Assembly: GCA_963755335.1 (NCBI GenBank)
Contig: CAVWJW010000004.1
Coordinates: 124,001 to 188,000, forward strand
DNA length: 64,000 bases
DNA from: UBA10649 sp963755335
GTDB lineage: Bacteria; Actinomycetota; Actinomycetes; S36-B12
Reading direction: 5' to 3'
Part shown: positions 35,771-43,623 of the stretch, one piece after another
How the letters are laid out: every line of letters starts with the position of its first letter
How positions within the stretch are numbered: position 1 is the first letter of the stretch
The notes under the pieces: model-generated
What the model was told of the DNA's origin: nothing
The model's database searches: none
Seen by the model: the letters and a program-made list of their open reading frames with translations, nothing else
Program-made: the position numbers and the translations under genes

Positions 35771-36568
35771 GTGATCTCCGTGTGCGTGGCCGGCGCGACC
35801 GGCTGGACCGGACGGCCAGTTGCCGAGGCAGTCCTGGCATCCGCTGATCTCACCTTGGGCAGCGCCGTGTCGCGCGCGGCGGCAGGCCGCGATCTCGGCG
35901 ACGCGTGGAGCGGCTCCGCGAACGGGGTGGTCGTTCACGGAGACGTTGCCACCGCCCTCGATGGCATCGACGTGCTCGTCGACTACACCTCGCCGGGCGC
36001 CGTGAAGGCCAACACGTTGACGGCTATTGCGCGCGGCGTGCACGTCGTGATCGGCACCTCGGGCCTGACGGCCGAGGACTTCGACGAGATCGACGCGGCC
36101 GCCCGCGCTGCGGGCATCGGTGTTGTTGCGTCGGGGAACTTCTCGGTGACGGCCGCGATGGCGCAGGCGGCGGCACTCCTCGTCGCGCCGTTCCTGCCGC
36201 ACCGCGAGATCATCGACTACGCGTCCTTCGGAAAGCCGGACGCTCCGAGCGGCACGGCGCGGGAACTGGCCGAACGGCTTGGGGCCGTGCCCGCCGACCC
36301 GCAAGCGGTCGCGGTCGACGACACCATCGGGGAGCGCGAGGCACGCGGTGCCACGGTCTCCGGCACGCAGGTCCACTCCTTGCGACTGCCCAGCTTCGTC
36401 GTGTCCACCGAGATCGTGTTCGCCATGCCCGACGAGCGCCTGTCGATCCGGCATGACGCAGGCAGTTCGCCGGCGCCGTACGTCGCCGGCACGCTGCTGG
36501 CCGTACGCGCGGTGGCCGGTCACGTCGGTGTGGTGCGCGGCCTGGACACCCTGCTGCTCAGGCGGTGA
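35771..36568 (+). CDS. DapB-like dihydrodipicolinate reductase family protein lacking the catalytic His pair
   Basis: This 265-residue protein from GTG 35771 has a Rossmann N-terminus (VCVAGATGWTGRPVAEAVL), VLVDYTSPGAVKANTLTAIARGVHVVIGTSG near residues 73-105, GNFSV, and the substrate loop KPDAPSGTARELAERL. In DapB the segment before that loop is normally E-x-HH-xx-K-x-DAPSGTA; here it reads EIIDYASFGKPDAPSGTA, so both His are replaced (Ala-Ser) while the Lys is kept. It may have another substrate or a changed mechanism. The true lysine-pathway DapB may be elsewhere. Its 3' end overlaps the convergent anti-sigma gene by 11 bases. Confidence 0.8.
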   Translation: MISVCVAGATGWTGRPVAEAVLASADLTLGSAVSRAAAGRDLGDAWSGSANGVVVHGDVATALDGIDVLVDYTSPGAVKANTLTAIARGVHVVIGTSGLTAEDFDEIDAAARAAGIGVVASGNFSVTAAMAQAAALLVAPFLPHREIIDYASFGKPDAPSGTARELAERLGAVPADPQAVAVDDTIGEREARGATVSGTQVHSLRLPSFVVSTEIVFAMPDERLSIRHDAGSSPAPYVAGTLLAVRAVAGHVGVVRGLDTLLLRR

Positions 36569-37256
36569 GCTGGCCCCGCGCGACGCTGGTGGCGCTGTGT
36601 GCCGCGTCCCCGTCGAAGTGCTCGAGGCTGACGTCGACCACAGGGAACTGCGCGGGATCCATCCCCGGCGGCAGCGCGAAGGTGGCCTGCGAGCCGGCGG
36701 GCAGCGTGCCGATGGCGACCATGGTCGTCGTGTCCGCCGTGGCCATCCACACCTCGTAGTAGCCGTCGGCAGGCGCAGGTAGGTCCGTGACGGACACCGT
36801 GAGCGTGTCGCCGGCGGACATCTTCTCCACCTTGGCTGTCCCGCGCGCAGTCGAACCCTCGAGCGGGTTCAGGGTCGCCGACGCGATGACGTCACTCGTC
36901 GTCCGCGATCCGTTCACGGCTGCGACCAGGCCACCGCCCACGAGAAGGCCCACGGCGGCCGCCGACGCAGCGACGAGCCATAGTCGGGGCCGACGGCGCT
37001 CACGCTCTGCATCGAGCGACGTGACCGAGCCCGTCTGATCACTGGCGAGCTCGGCGGTGATGCCGGCCCACACCGAGTCCGGTGGCGCCACCGGACGGTC
37101 CTCCGGCCGAATCGAGCGCGCGGTGCCGACCACGCCCGCCAGCTGGTCGAGCCGGCTCTGGCAGCGCGAGCAGGTGGACAGGTGGGCCTCGTCCGCCGGG
37201 CGAGCTGGCTCGCCGAGGGCGATCACCGCCAGCTCGTCGTCATCACAGTGCGACAC
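36558..37256 (-). CDS. RskA-type anti-sigma factor (pair 2)
   Basis: This 232-residue partner of the sigma gene directly upstream overlaps it by 14 bases. The N-terminal zinc motif is HLSTCSRC (HxxxCxxC, near 25). One membrane span (LWLVAASAAAVGLLVGGGLVAAV) lies near 93-115. The outside RskA domain contains ATLNPLEGSTARGTAKVEKM, YYEVWMATADTTTMVAIGTLP and PVVDVSLEHFDGDAAHSATSV. It should hold the second SigK-like factor at the membrane. Related to, but clearly diverged from, the protein at 22614. Confidence 0.88.
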   Translation of the reverse strand: MSHCDDDELAVIALGEPARPADEAHLSTCSRCQSRLDQLAGVVGTARSIRPEDRPVAPPDSVWAGITAELASDQTGSVTSLDAERERRRPRLWLVAASAAAVGLLVGGGLVAAVNGSRTTSDVIASATLNPLEGSTARGTAKVEKMSAGDTLTVSVTDLPAPADGYYEVWMATADTTTMVAIGTLPAGSQATFALPPGMDPAQFPVVDVSLEHFDGDAAHSATSVARGQLTA

Positions 37257-37788
37257 CGTCCACCTCCAATCTCGTGCGCAATCGTTCCAGCGATCTGCGG
37301 ATATGACTCTTGACGGTTCCCAACGGCAGGCCGAGCAGGCTGGCTATCTGCCCGTGCGTCAGGTCTTGGAAGAACGCGAGCTCCATGATCCGCCGCTGCG
37401 GATCGCCCAGGCGCTCGAGCTCATCAGCGAGGAGGACGCGGTCGACGACCACCTCGCTCGACGGCGCCGAGGGCTCACCGGGCTCAGACCGCGCCACCGC
37501 CTCCACGCGTCGCGCCTCGCGGCTGCGCTCCGCCCAGTGGTCGGCGATCCGTCGCCTGGTGATCGACATCAGCCAGCCCGGCAGCGATCCCTTGGCCGGG
37601 TCGAAGCCGGTCCGCCCTCGCCATGCCGAGACGAACACCGCCTGGGTCACGTCGGCGGCGTCAGCCGCGCTGCCGGTGCTGCGCAGCGCCACGGTGTGGA
37701 CGAGCGGAGACCACCGTCGGTAGGCGTCGGCGAGAGCAGAATCGTCACCTGCATGGAAGCGCAGGGCGACGTCCGTGTCGTCGGTCAA
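37243..37788 (-). CDS. ECF sigma factor, SigK-like (pair 2)
   Basis: The protein has 181 residues. Region 2: LADAYRRWSPLVHTVALRSTGSAADAADVTQAVFVSAWRG with PGWLMSITRRRIADHWAERSRE. Region 4: LGDPQRRIMELAFFQDLTHGQIASLLGLPLGTVKSHIRRSLERLR. ATG 37788. Coupled by overlap to its anti-sigma gene. Transcribed away from the secreted fasciclin gene 276 bases away, its most likely nearby target. Confidence 0.9.
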   Translation of the reverse strand: MTDDTDVALRFHAGDDSALADAYRRWSPLVHTVALRSTGSAADAADVTQAVFVSAWRGRTGFDPAKGSLPGWLMSITRRRIADHWAERSREARRVEAVARSEPGEPSAPSSEVVVDRVLLADELERLGDPQRRIMELAFFQDLTHGQIASLLGLPLGTVKSHIRRSLERLRTRLEVDGVAL

Positions 37789-37986
37789 GCTCCGCTCCGG
37801 GGGTGGGGACAGGGTTGGCGTGGGCAGAGCCCGGCCCTCAGTATCCGTGAGGTCCCCCCTTCTGCAAATTCAGTGCCGGTCCGGTGACAGAAGTCCCCGG
37901 CGCGCCGTCACCCCTTCTTCGCCCCGAGGGCGGCGTACGGATGCACCCGAGAACGGAAAAGAAGTTGAAGAAATATTGGCGCGATT

Positions 37987-38014
37987 GCATCCGGTCCGCA
38001 TCCCGGGCCCGAAG
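37987..38014 (+). promoter_or_regulatory. Candidate SigK-type promoter of the fasciclin gene
   Basis: GCATCC (37987-37992), 16 bases, then CCGAAG (38009-38014) resembles the dipZ/lipoprotein promoters (CAATCC, 15 bases, GCGAAT) and the recalled mycobacterial SigK consensus, but matches less well and has a spacer one base longer. The start codon of the fasciclin gene follows 50 bases later. Weak call. Confidence 0.35.
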
Positions 38015-38063
38015 TAGTGGCAAGACCGTCCACGAGGGACGGGCCGAACCGAAGGGCTCCACC

Positions 38064-38696
38064 ATGAACCGACAGCTCCGTCGCGTCGCTCTCGCTGCCG
38101 CCGTGCTCATTCCTGTGAGCCTGCTTGCCGCAGCGCCGTCGGCCTCTGCCGCCGACGACGGCACCACGTCGCTGGCCACCGTCCTCAAGGCGGGCCAGGC
38201 GAAGTTCGACAAGGACTACAAGGACTACGACATCGTGACGAAGGCCGTCGAGGCGGTCCTCGCCGCCAAGCCCAACTCCCCGGTCAAGGTGCTCGCCGAC
38301 GGCACCACGGCACTGACCGCCTTCATCCCCAACGATCAGGCGTTCCTCAACCTCGCCTCCGCCCTGTCGGGCAAGAAGGTCACCTCGGAGGCCGCGGCGT
38401 TCAAGGCCGTTGCCGGCCTGGGCATCGACACCGTCGAGAAGGTCCTCGAGTACCACGTGGTCCCCGGTGCGACGATCCTCTCGGGCGACGCTCTTAAGGC
38501 CAACGGAGCCAAGCTGAAGACAGCGCTGCCGGGCAAGGTCATCCGCGTGCAGGTCACCGGCGCCCCGGCGATCATCCTGAAGGACTACAACGCCAAGCTG
38601 GCCAACCCGAAGGTCATCCTCACGCAGGTCGACATCAACAAGGGCAACAAGCAGGTCGCGCACGGCATCGATGCCGTCCTGATGCCCACGAAGTAG
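38064..38696 (+). CDS. Secreted fasciclin (FAS1) domain protein, MPT70-like
   Basis: This 210-residue protein starts at ATG 38064. The signal peptide (RRVALAAAVLIPVSLLAAAPSASA) is cut after ASA. A single FAS1 domain has H1 motif TALTAFIPNDQAFLNLA and H2 motif EKVLEYHVVPGATIL, ending with KQVAHGIDAVLMPTK. An unusual Lys/Asp-rich insert (AKFDKDYKDYDIVTKAVEAVLAAKPNSP) lies before H1. There is no lipobox, so it is released or wall-bound. In mycobacteria the MPT70/MPT83 FAS1 proteins belong to the SigK regulon, and the adjacent SigK/RskA-like pair fits this. Confidence 0.88.
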   Translation: MNRQLRRVALAAAVLIPVSLLAAAPSASAADDGTTSLATVLKAGQAKFDKDYKDYDIVTKAVEAVLAAKPNSPVKVLADGTTALTAFIPNDQAFLNLASALSGKKVTSEAAAFKAVAGLGIDTVEKVLEYHVVPGATILSGDALKANGAKLKTALPGKVIRVQVTGAPAIILKDYNAKLANPKVILTQVDINKGNKQVAHGIDAVLMPTK

Positions 38697-38702
38697 CGCG
38701 GA

Positions 38703-39476
38703 CTAGGAGGACAGCGGCAGCCAGGCCAGGACCTTCTGGATCTGGGTGTCCCAGTACTGCCACTCGTGGTCGCCGGGGCCGAAGTCGACAGTGACATCGA
38801 CCCCGGCGGCCTTCGCGAGGCCGACGACGTACTCATTGGCCCGGAAGAGGAAGTCCTCCGTACCGCACGCGACGTATAGGGGAGGAACCGCGGCGGGGTC
38901 GACCGTCGTGACCAGGTGGGACACGTCGCGATCGGTGCCGGCGATGGGGGTTGGACCGAACACCCGGTGCATGAGGTCGGCGAAGTCCGGCTCGTCCTCG
39001 TGCCCGACGTTGCTGATCATGAGCGCGCCCGACAGGCTCGCGGCGCCGCCGAACCGCCACGGCTCGCGGAGCGCCCACTGCATCGCGCCGTATCCGCCCA
39101 TCGACAGCCCGGCCACGAAGGTGTCCTGGGGTCGGCTCGACACCCGGAAGAACTGCTGCACGACGCTGGGCAGCTCCTGCGACAGGAACGTCCCGAACGG
39201 CAGGCCCGACGCCTCGTCGGTGTAGAACGACTTGTGCACCTGAGGCATCACAACGGCGATGCCCAGGGGTGCGACGTAACGCTCGATCGACGTGCGGCGG
39301 GCCCAGATGGTGTCGTCGTCCGAGAGACCGTGCAGCAGGTACAGGACCGGGGGCGCGGAGGAACCGTGCGCACCCTGCATGCCGATCTGTCCATGCGTCG
39401 CCTGCGGAAGGATCACCGTCATCGACGTCGACAGGCCGAGCACCTCGGAGAAGAAGTCGCACCGCATCAGCGCCAT
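38703..39476 (-). CDS. Esterase, alpha/beta hydrolase (esterase D / tributyrin esterase type)
   Basis: This 257-residue protein begins MALMRCDFFSEVLGLSTSMTVILPQA. Catalytic features: PPVLYLLHGLSDDDTIW near 43-60 (oxyanion region), AGLSMGGYGAM near 122 (nucleophile Ser in GxSxG), DVTVDFGPGDHEWQYWDTQI near the end (His). No signal peptide. The family hydrolyses small acyl esters, including acetylated sugars. It follows the Gfo/Idh/MocA gene by 12 bases on the same strand and may act on the same substrate. Confidence 0.85.
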   Translation of the reverse strand: MALMRCDFFSEVLGLSTSMTVILPQATHGQIGMQGAHGSSAPPVLYLLHGLSDDDTIWARRTSIERYVAPLGIAVVMPQVHKSFYTDEASGLPFGTFLSQELPSVVQQFFRVSSRPQDTFVAGLSMGGYGAMQWALREPWRFGGAASLSGALMISNVGHEDEPDFADLMHRVFGPTPIAGTDRDVSHLVTTVDPAAVPPLYVACGTEDFLFRANEYVVGLAKAAGVDVTVDFGPGDHEWQYWDTQIQKVLAWLPLSS

Positions 39477-39488
39477 GTCGGACTCCCG

Positions 39489-40634
39489 TCAGCAGTGCGC
39501 GACGTCGCCGGCGGCATTCGACAGCAGGGCCGCATCGAAGACGCGATGGGCCTCAAGGGCCTCCTGCGGCCGGGCGTTGCCGAACCGGTCGCCGAGCTCG
39601 CCGATGCGCTCGGCGAAGTACGCCGCCCACATCTGCAGCAGCGCGTCGAGGAAGCCGAACTCGAAGATGCCTCCGGTGACGACGGGCCACGCCGATACGT
39701 GGCCGGGCTGCAGCTCCTCCCAGATCTGCTCGCCGTCGCGTCGTGAGAAGCGCTGCAGGGTGGCCGGATTGCGCGTGTTGAACCGCACGCCGCCGTCCAT
39801 GCCCAGCGCCTCGAACGCCCACGAGTCCATCTGCCCGGGTGCGATGCGCCGGGTCTCCCACAGCATCGAGAACCGGCGGGCACCGTCTTGGGCCGACGTC
39901 GGAACGCGTAGTGCCAGGAGGGCGTTGTCCCAGGTGTCGCAGCGCACCGGTGTGCCGTCGGGACCGGGCCGCTCGGTGACGACGTCGTCGAGCATCGCGT
40001 AGACGGTCTCCGGGTGGAAACCCAGGCGCAGCGGCACGTGCGCGACGTGCACGCCGAGGTCGCCCATCACGCCGATCTCGCCGCAGGTCTCGACGCGACG
40101 CTTCCAGTTGATGGCCTTGGTGCGGTCGATGTCTGACGAGTGCGAGAACGACGAGCGCACGTCGAGGATGTCGCCCAGTGCACCCGAGGCCGCGTACGCG
40201 TAGGCCCGCAGCGCGCCCGGGTAGAACGGGAACTCGCTCGACACCCGGACGAACGCATCGGACGAGTCGATCGCCGCGACGATGCGCTGGGCCGCCGCCA
40301 GGTCGATGCCGAACGGCTTCTCGCCCAGGAAGTCCTTGCCCGCCTGCGCTGCGGCGACGTAGATCTCCTCGTGCAGGTTGTGCGGCACGGCGATGTACAG
40401 GACGTCGATCGAGTCGTCGTCGACCAGCGCCCGCCAGTCATCGGTCAATGTCTCGACGGTCGCGATCCGCGAGAACCAGTCACGCGCGGCAGGGTTCGGG
40501 TCCGCGACCGCGACGACGGACGGACTCGCCGGGTGGTCGACCAGCTGGTTCCACCGTCCGCACACGACGGCGAGCTCGCGGCCCATGAGACCGCCGCCGA
40601 TGACTCCGATCCGTACCGGCTGCGACGTGCTCAC
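39489..40634 (-). CDS. Gfo/Idh/MocA family oxidoreductase
   Basis: This 381-residue NAD(P)-dependent sugar or polyol dehydrogenase-like protein starts at GTG 40634. N-terminal Rossmann motif IGVIGGGLMGRELA; VAVADPNPAARDW; the hallmark EKPFGIDLAAAQRIVAA near 110 with the conserved Lys; GDLGVHVAHVPLRLG near 205 containing the His expected in the active site. GTG overlaps the stop of the aldolase gene (GTGA), so the two are translated together. Substrate unknown. Confidence 0.85.
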   Translation of the reverse strand: MSTSQPVRIGVIGGGLMGRELAVVCGRWNQLVDHPASPSVVAVADPNPAARDWFSRIATVETLTDDWRALVDDDSIDVLYIAVPHNLHEEIYVAAAQAGKDFLGEKPFGIDLAAAQRIVAAIDSSDAFVRVSSEFPFYPGALRAYAYAASGALGDILDVRSSFSHSSDIDRTKAINWKRRVETCGEIGVMGDLGVHVAHVPLRLGFHPETVYAMLDDVVTERPGPDGTPVRCDTWDNALLALRVPTSAQDGARRFSMLWETRRIAPGQMDSWAFEALGMDGGVRFNTRNPATLQRFSRRDGEQIWEELQPGHVSAWPVVTGGIFEFGFLDALLQMWAAYFAERIGELGDRFGNARPQEALEAHRVFDAALLSNAAGDVAHC

Positions 40635-41470
40635 GAGGCGGCGAGGATCTCGCTGGCGCGCGTGGCGTCGGCGCCGTCGTGCAGCATCGCCATGAGCGCG
40701 CGGGTGAGCCCGGCCGGGTTGTCGTGCTGGATGACGTTGCGGCCGTAGACGATTCCGGCCGCGCCCTGCTCGAGGACGGCCTGCGTGCGACGGAACAGCT
40801 CGTCGTCCGGCACCTTTCCGCCACCGCGCACGAGCACGGGGGTGTCGCCGGCGATGCGGATGACCTCGTGGTAGTCGGTCGGGTCGTCGGTGGGGTCGGC
40901 CTTGATGATGTCGGCGCCGAGCTCCACGGCCTGACGGACCAGCGGCACGATCTTCTCCAGATCGCCGTTGACGCCGTATCCGCCGGTGCGGGTGGCCTGC
41001 ATGACGAGCGGCTCCACCATCAGGGGCATGCCGTACTTCTCGCAGTCGGCCTTGGCCGCGTGGATCGCGCGGATGCACGACTCCTTGATGCCGGGCTGCT
41101 CGGGCAGGTCGAAGAGGTTGACGACGACGCAGGCGGCGTCGCGACGGACGCCGGCGAGTGCGGGCTCGGGGATGATGATGTCGAACAGGTAGTCCGGCAG
41201 CGGTGCGCCGTAGACGTTCGCGATGTCTGTCCGCAGGACAAGAGCCGGGCGCTCACGGCCGCCGAGCGACTGCAGGATGTGGCTCTGGCCGATCGTCATC
41301 TGGATGGCGTCCGGTGTCGCCTCAGCGAGCACGGCCACCGCTGACTTGAGGTCCTCGATCCCCGCGAGCATGTTGCCCTCGCCGAAGAAGCCGTGGTCCA
41401 CGGCGATGTCGAAGCAGCGTCCCGAGGTCGGATTGAACAGGCGGCGCATACGGGCTGTGACGTCGGACAT
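40631..41470 (-). CDS. Class I aldolase of the DeoC/LsrF/FbaB type
   Basis: This 279-residue protein starts at ATG 41470 behind AGGAG. TIM-barrel aldolase signs: CFDIAVDHGFFGEG near 18-31, TDIANVYGAPLPDY, PLMVEPLVMQAT, and GADIIKADPTDDP near 190 with the Schiff-base Lys, then PVLVRGGGKVPDDELF and GAAGIVYGRNVIQHDNP (phosphate-binding). The product likely splits a phosphorylated ketose or deoxysugar. It is divergent from an FGGY kinase and coupled to an oxidoreductase, so the kinase probably makes its substrate. Confidence 0.85.
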   Translation of the reverse strand: MSDVTARMRRLFNPTSGRCFDIAVDHGFFGEGNMLAGIEDLKSAVAVLAEATPDAIQMTIGQSHILQSLGGRERPALVLRTDIANVYGAPLPDYLFDIIIPEPALAGVRRDAACVVVNLFDLPEQPGIKESCIRAIHAAKADCEKYGMPLMVEPLVMQATRTGGYGVNGDLEKIVPLVRQAVELGADIIKADPTDDPTDYHEVIRIAGDTPVLVRGGGKVPDDELFRRTQAVLEQGAAGIVYGRNVIQHDNPAGLTRALMAMLHDGADATRASEILAAS

Positions 41471-41561
41471 CAATACTCCTGGTGGTCGCGGATAACCGCT
41501 CGTGGTCGGGTGATGCTCAGTAACGTAACCGTCCGGAGCACTGCAAGCCACAAGGAGGGCG

Positions 41562-42899
41562 ATGTCCGAGCAGATCCTCGTCGGCGTTGACTGCGGAACC
41601 ACGTCGATCAAGGCGCTCGCTGTCTCCCTCACCGGTCAGGTGCTGTCCTCGGCGTCGCGGCCGACGCCCTGGCGGCACCACGGCCCGAACTCGGACATCG
41701 ACCCGCGTGTCCTCGCGGACACGGCGATCGCTGTCTGCGCCGAGGCCGCCGAGACGGCACCCGGATCGGTCGAGGTCGTGGGTATCGGCACGACCGGCAT
41801 CGCGGAGGCCGGGATCCTCCTGGACCGCACGGGTGAGCCGTGCGCTCCCACGCTCGCGTGGTTCGATCCGCGCGGAGATGCTGGACCGATCAAGGAGGTC
41901 GTGTCCCGTCGGGACTTCCAGCGAGCCACCGGACGTCGGCTCAACTCCAAGCCATCCATCGCCAAGATCGTCTGGCTGCAGCGCAACATCCCAACGGCGT
42001 CGAAGGCGGTCCGGCACCTGTGCGTCGCCGAATGGATCGTACGGGCCCTCGGCGGGGACGAGGTGTCCGAGGCGTCGCTGTCGTCGCGCACCGGGCTGAT
42101 GGAGATCGCCACCCGCCAGTCGTGGGACGTCGCCAGCGAGATCGTCGGCGACTTCCTGCCGGACCGGAAGGTGTGGGCCGGTGAATCGGCCGGTCGATCG
42201 GGCGGTGACATCCCGTCCGTCCTTCGCGGTGCCGTGGTCTCCGTGGCCGGCCTCGACCATCAGGCGGCGATGCTCGTCCTCGGCGGCGCGCGCGACGGAG
42301 CCCTGTTCGACTCCCTGGGCACGGCCGAGGCGCTCATGCGGACGCGTCAGCCGCTCACGGCGGACGAGATCGAGCGCATGACCGACCACGACATCGACGT
42401 GGACTGGTCCGTCGTACCGGACCACCAGATCCTGCTGGCCGGTCGGGTCACGGGCCTGACCCTCGAGCGCGTGTCGGCAATGCTCGGCGCGACGGACCGG
42501 GCCACCCGGCGTGCGCTGGGGGAGGCCGCCCTGACGACCGTGCGCGAAGCGAGCGCGCCACGGCTGATCGACATCAGCAACGACTCGGTGTCGCTGTCCG
42601 GGATCACCGACGGCATCAGCCCCGGGCTGGTGTGGCGGTGCGCGGTCGAGGACCTCGTCGACTACGCCGGCTCGTCCCTGGACCTGATGGCCGAGGTCGC
42701 CGGCCCGCCCACGTCGGCGGTGCTGGTGGGCGGCTGGATCCGCAACCCGATGGTGGCCGACGCCAAGCGACGCCAGCTCGGCGACTACCAGACCAGCGAC
42801 CTGCAGGAGCCGGGGGCGCTGGGTGCCGCGTTCCTGGCCGGCGTGGCGGCGGGCCTGCTGGAGCGCCCGACGCCGGACGGGCTGCCGCAGTGGCGTTGA
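41562..42899 (+). CDS. FGGY family carbohydrate kinase
   Basis: This 445-residue protein starts at ATG 41562 behind AAGGAGG. Phosphate-1 motif VGVDCGTTSIKALA; TGIAEAGILLDRTGEPCAPTLAWFDPRGD near 75-105 (sugar site region); VAGLDHQAAMLVLGG near 235; C-terminal adenosine motif VLVGGWIRNPMVADAKRRQLGDYQTSDLQEPGALGAAFLAG. The family phosphorylates sugars or polyols. The exact substrate is not readable. Divergent from the aldolase across 91 bases, which should hold shared promoters. Confidence 0.87.
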   Translation: MSEQILVGVDCGTTSIKALAVSLTGQVLSSASRPTPWRHHGPNSDIDPRVLADTAIAVCAEAAETAPGSVEVVGIGTTGIAEAGILLDRTGEPCAPTLAWFDPRGDAGPIKEVVSRRDFQRATGRRLNSKPSIAKIVWLQRNIPTASKAVRHLCVAEWIVRALGGDEVSEASLSSRTGLMEIATRQSWDVASEIVGDFLPDRKVWAGESAGRSGGDIPSVLRGAVVSVAGLDHQAAMLVLGGARDGALFDSLGTAEALMRTRQPLTADEIERMTDHDIDVDWSVVPDHQILLAGRVTGLTLERVSAMLGATDRATRRALGEAALTTVREASAPRLIDISNDSVSLSGITDGISPGLVWRCAVEDLVDYAGSSLDLMAEVAGPPTSAVLVGGWIRNPMVADAKRRQLGDYQTSDLQEPGALGAAFLAGVAAGLLERPTPDGLPQWR

Positions 42900-42906
42900 G
42901 CGCCCG

Positions 42907-43449
42907 TCAGTGCGTGATCAGCAGCTCGACGACGATGACGAACAGGCCCATGAAGCCGTAGCTGATCGCGAAGGTGATCTGGCGACTCAGGCCCAGGCCG
43001 GCCTTGCGAGCCGCGTAGGCGCCCCAGAAGGACAGGCTCAGCAGGCCCAGGACCTGGACGACGTTGACGATGTCGTGCGCGTTCCACTGGAAGAACGTCA
43101 GCACGCCCATCACGATGATCGGCGGGATGGCGATGAGCAGGTACTTCACGTTCTCGGTGAACAGATGCCGGCGGTCGGCACCGGTGAGCCGCCGACCATG
43201 ACGGATCTGGAAGTCGAGGGCCTCGGAGAACCCGTGGGCCATCGCGAGGGCGAACAGGGGGGCGAACGACAGCCCCATCAGCTCGAGCATGGGGCCCCTG
43301 CTGAGCGGTCCGTCGCCCTCGTCGTACAGGGCGTAGGCAACCATCAGCATGATCGTGCCGTAGATGATCTTGTGCGGGTCCATCGCGAAGCGACCGAGCC
43401 TCAGGCTGAGGTCCAGCGGTGCCTCTTTGTCGATGCGCGGCTCGCTCAC
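42907..43449 (-). CDS. Hypothetical five-span membrane protein
   Basis: This 180-residue protein from GTG 43449 (MSEPRIDKEAPLDLSLRLGRFAMDPHK) has five hydrophobic spans: IIYGTIMLMVAYALY, LMGLSFAPLFALAMAHGF, YLLIAIPPIIVMGVLTFF, VVQVLGLLSLSFWGAYAA and ITFAISYGFMGLFVIVVELLI. It is not a recognisable transporter. It converges on the kinase gene (8 bases apart) and is divergent from the aminotransferase. A link to the catabolic module is only by position. Confidence 0.7.
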   Translation of the reverse strand: MSEPRIDKEAPLDLSLRLGRFAMDPHKIIYGTIMLMVAYALYDEGDGPLSRGPMLELMGLSFAPLFALAMAHGFSEALDFQIRHGRRLTGADRRHLFTENVKYLLIAIPPIIVMGVLTFFQWNAHDIVNVVQVLGLLSLSFWGAYAARKAGLGLSRQITFAISYGFMGLFVIVVELLITH

Positions 43450-43623
43450 GGGGCAAGCCTGCCACGGTCCTCCCCACCCCTCGCTGGCTGTACGGCTTGG
43501 AGGGACGTCCCGGGCGGCGGCATCCGTTTCGTCTGGCCGTTCGGCCTGACGGACGCGCAGAGGAGCGCTTGAATGGCAGACCACGGACCCGGAGATCCCG
43601 GCCGTGACCTGCAAGGAGTGATC

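Noticed and set aside
34580..36523. Minus-strand open frame of 647 residues opposite kdpE and the DapB-like gene
   Set aside because: It crosses two recognisable plus-strand genes and shows no domain.
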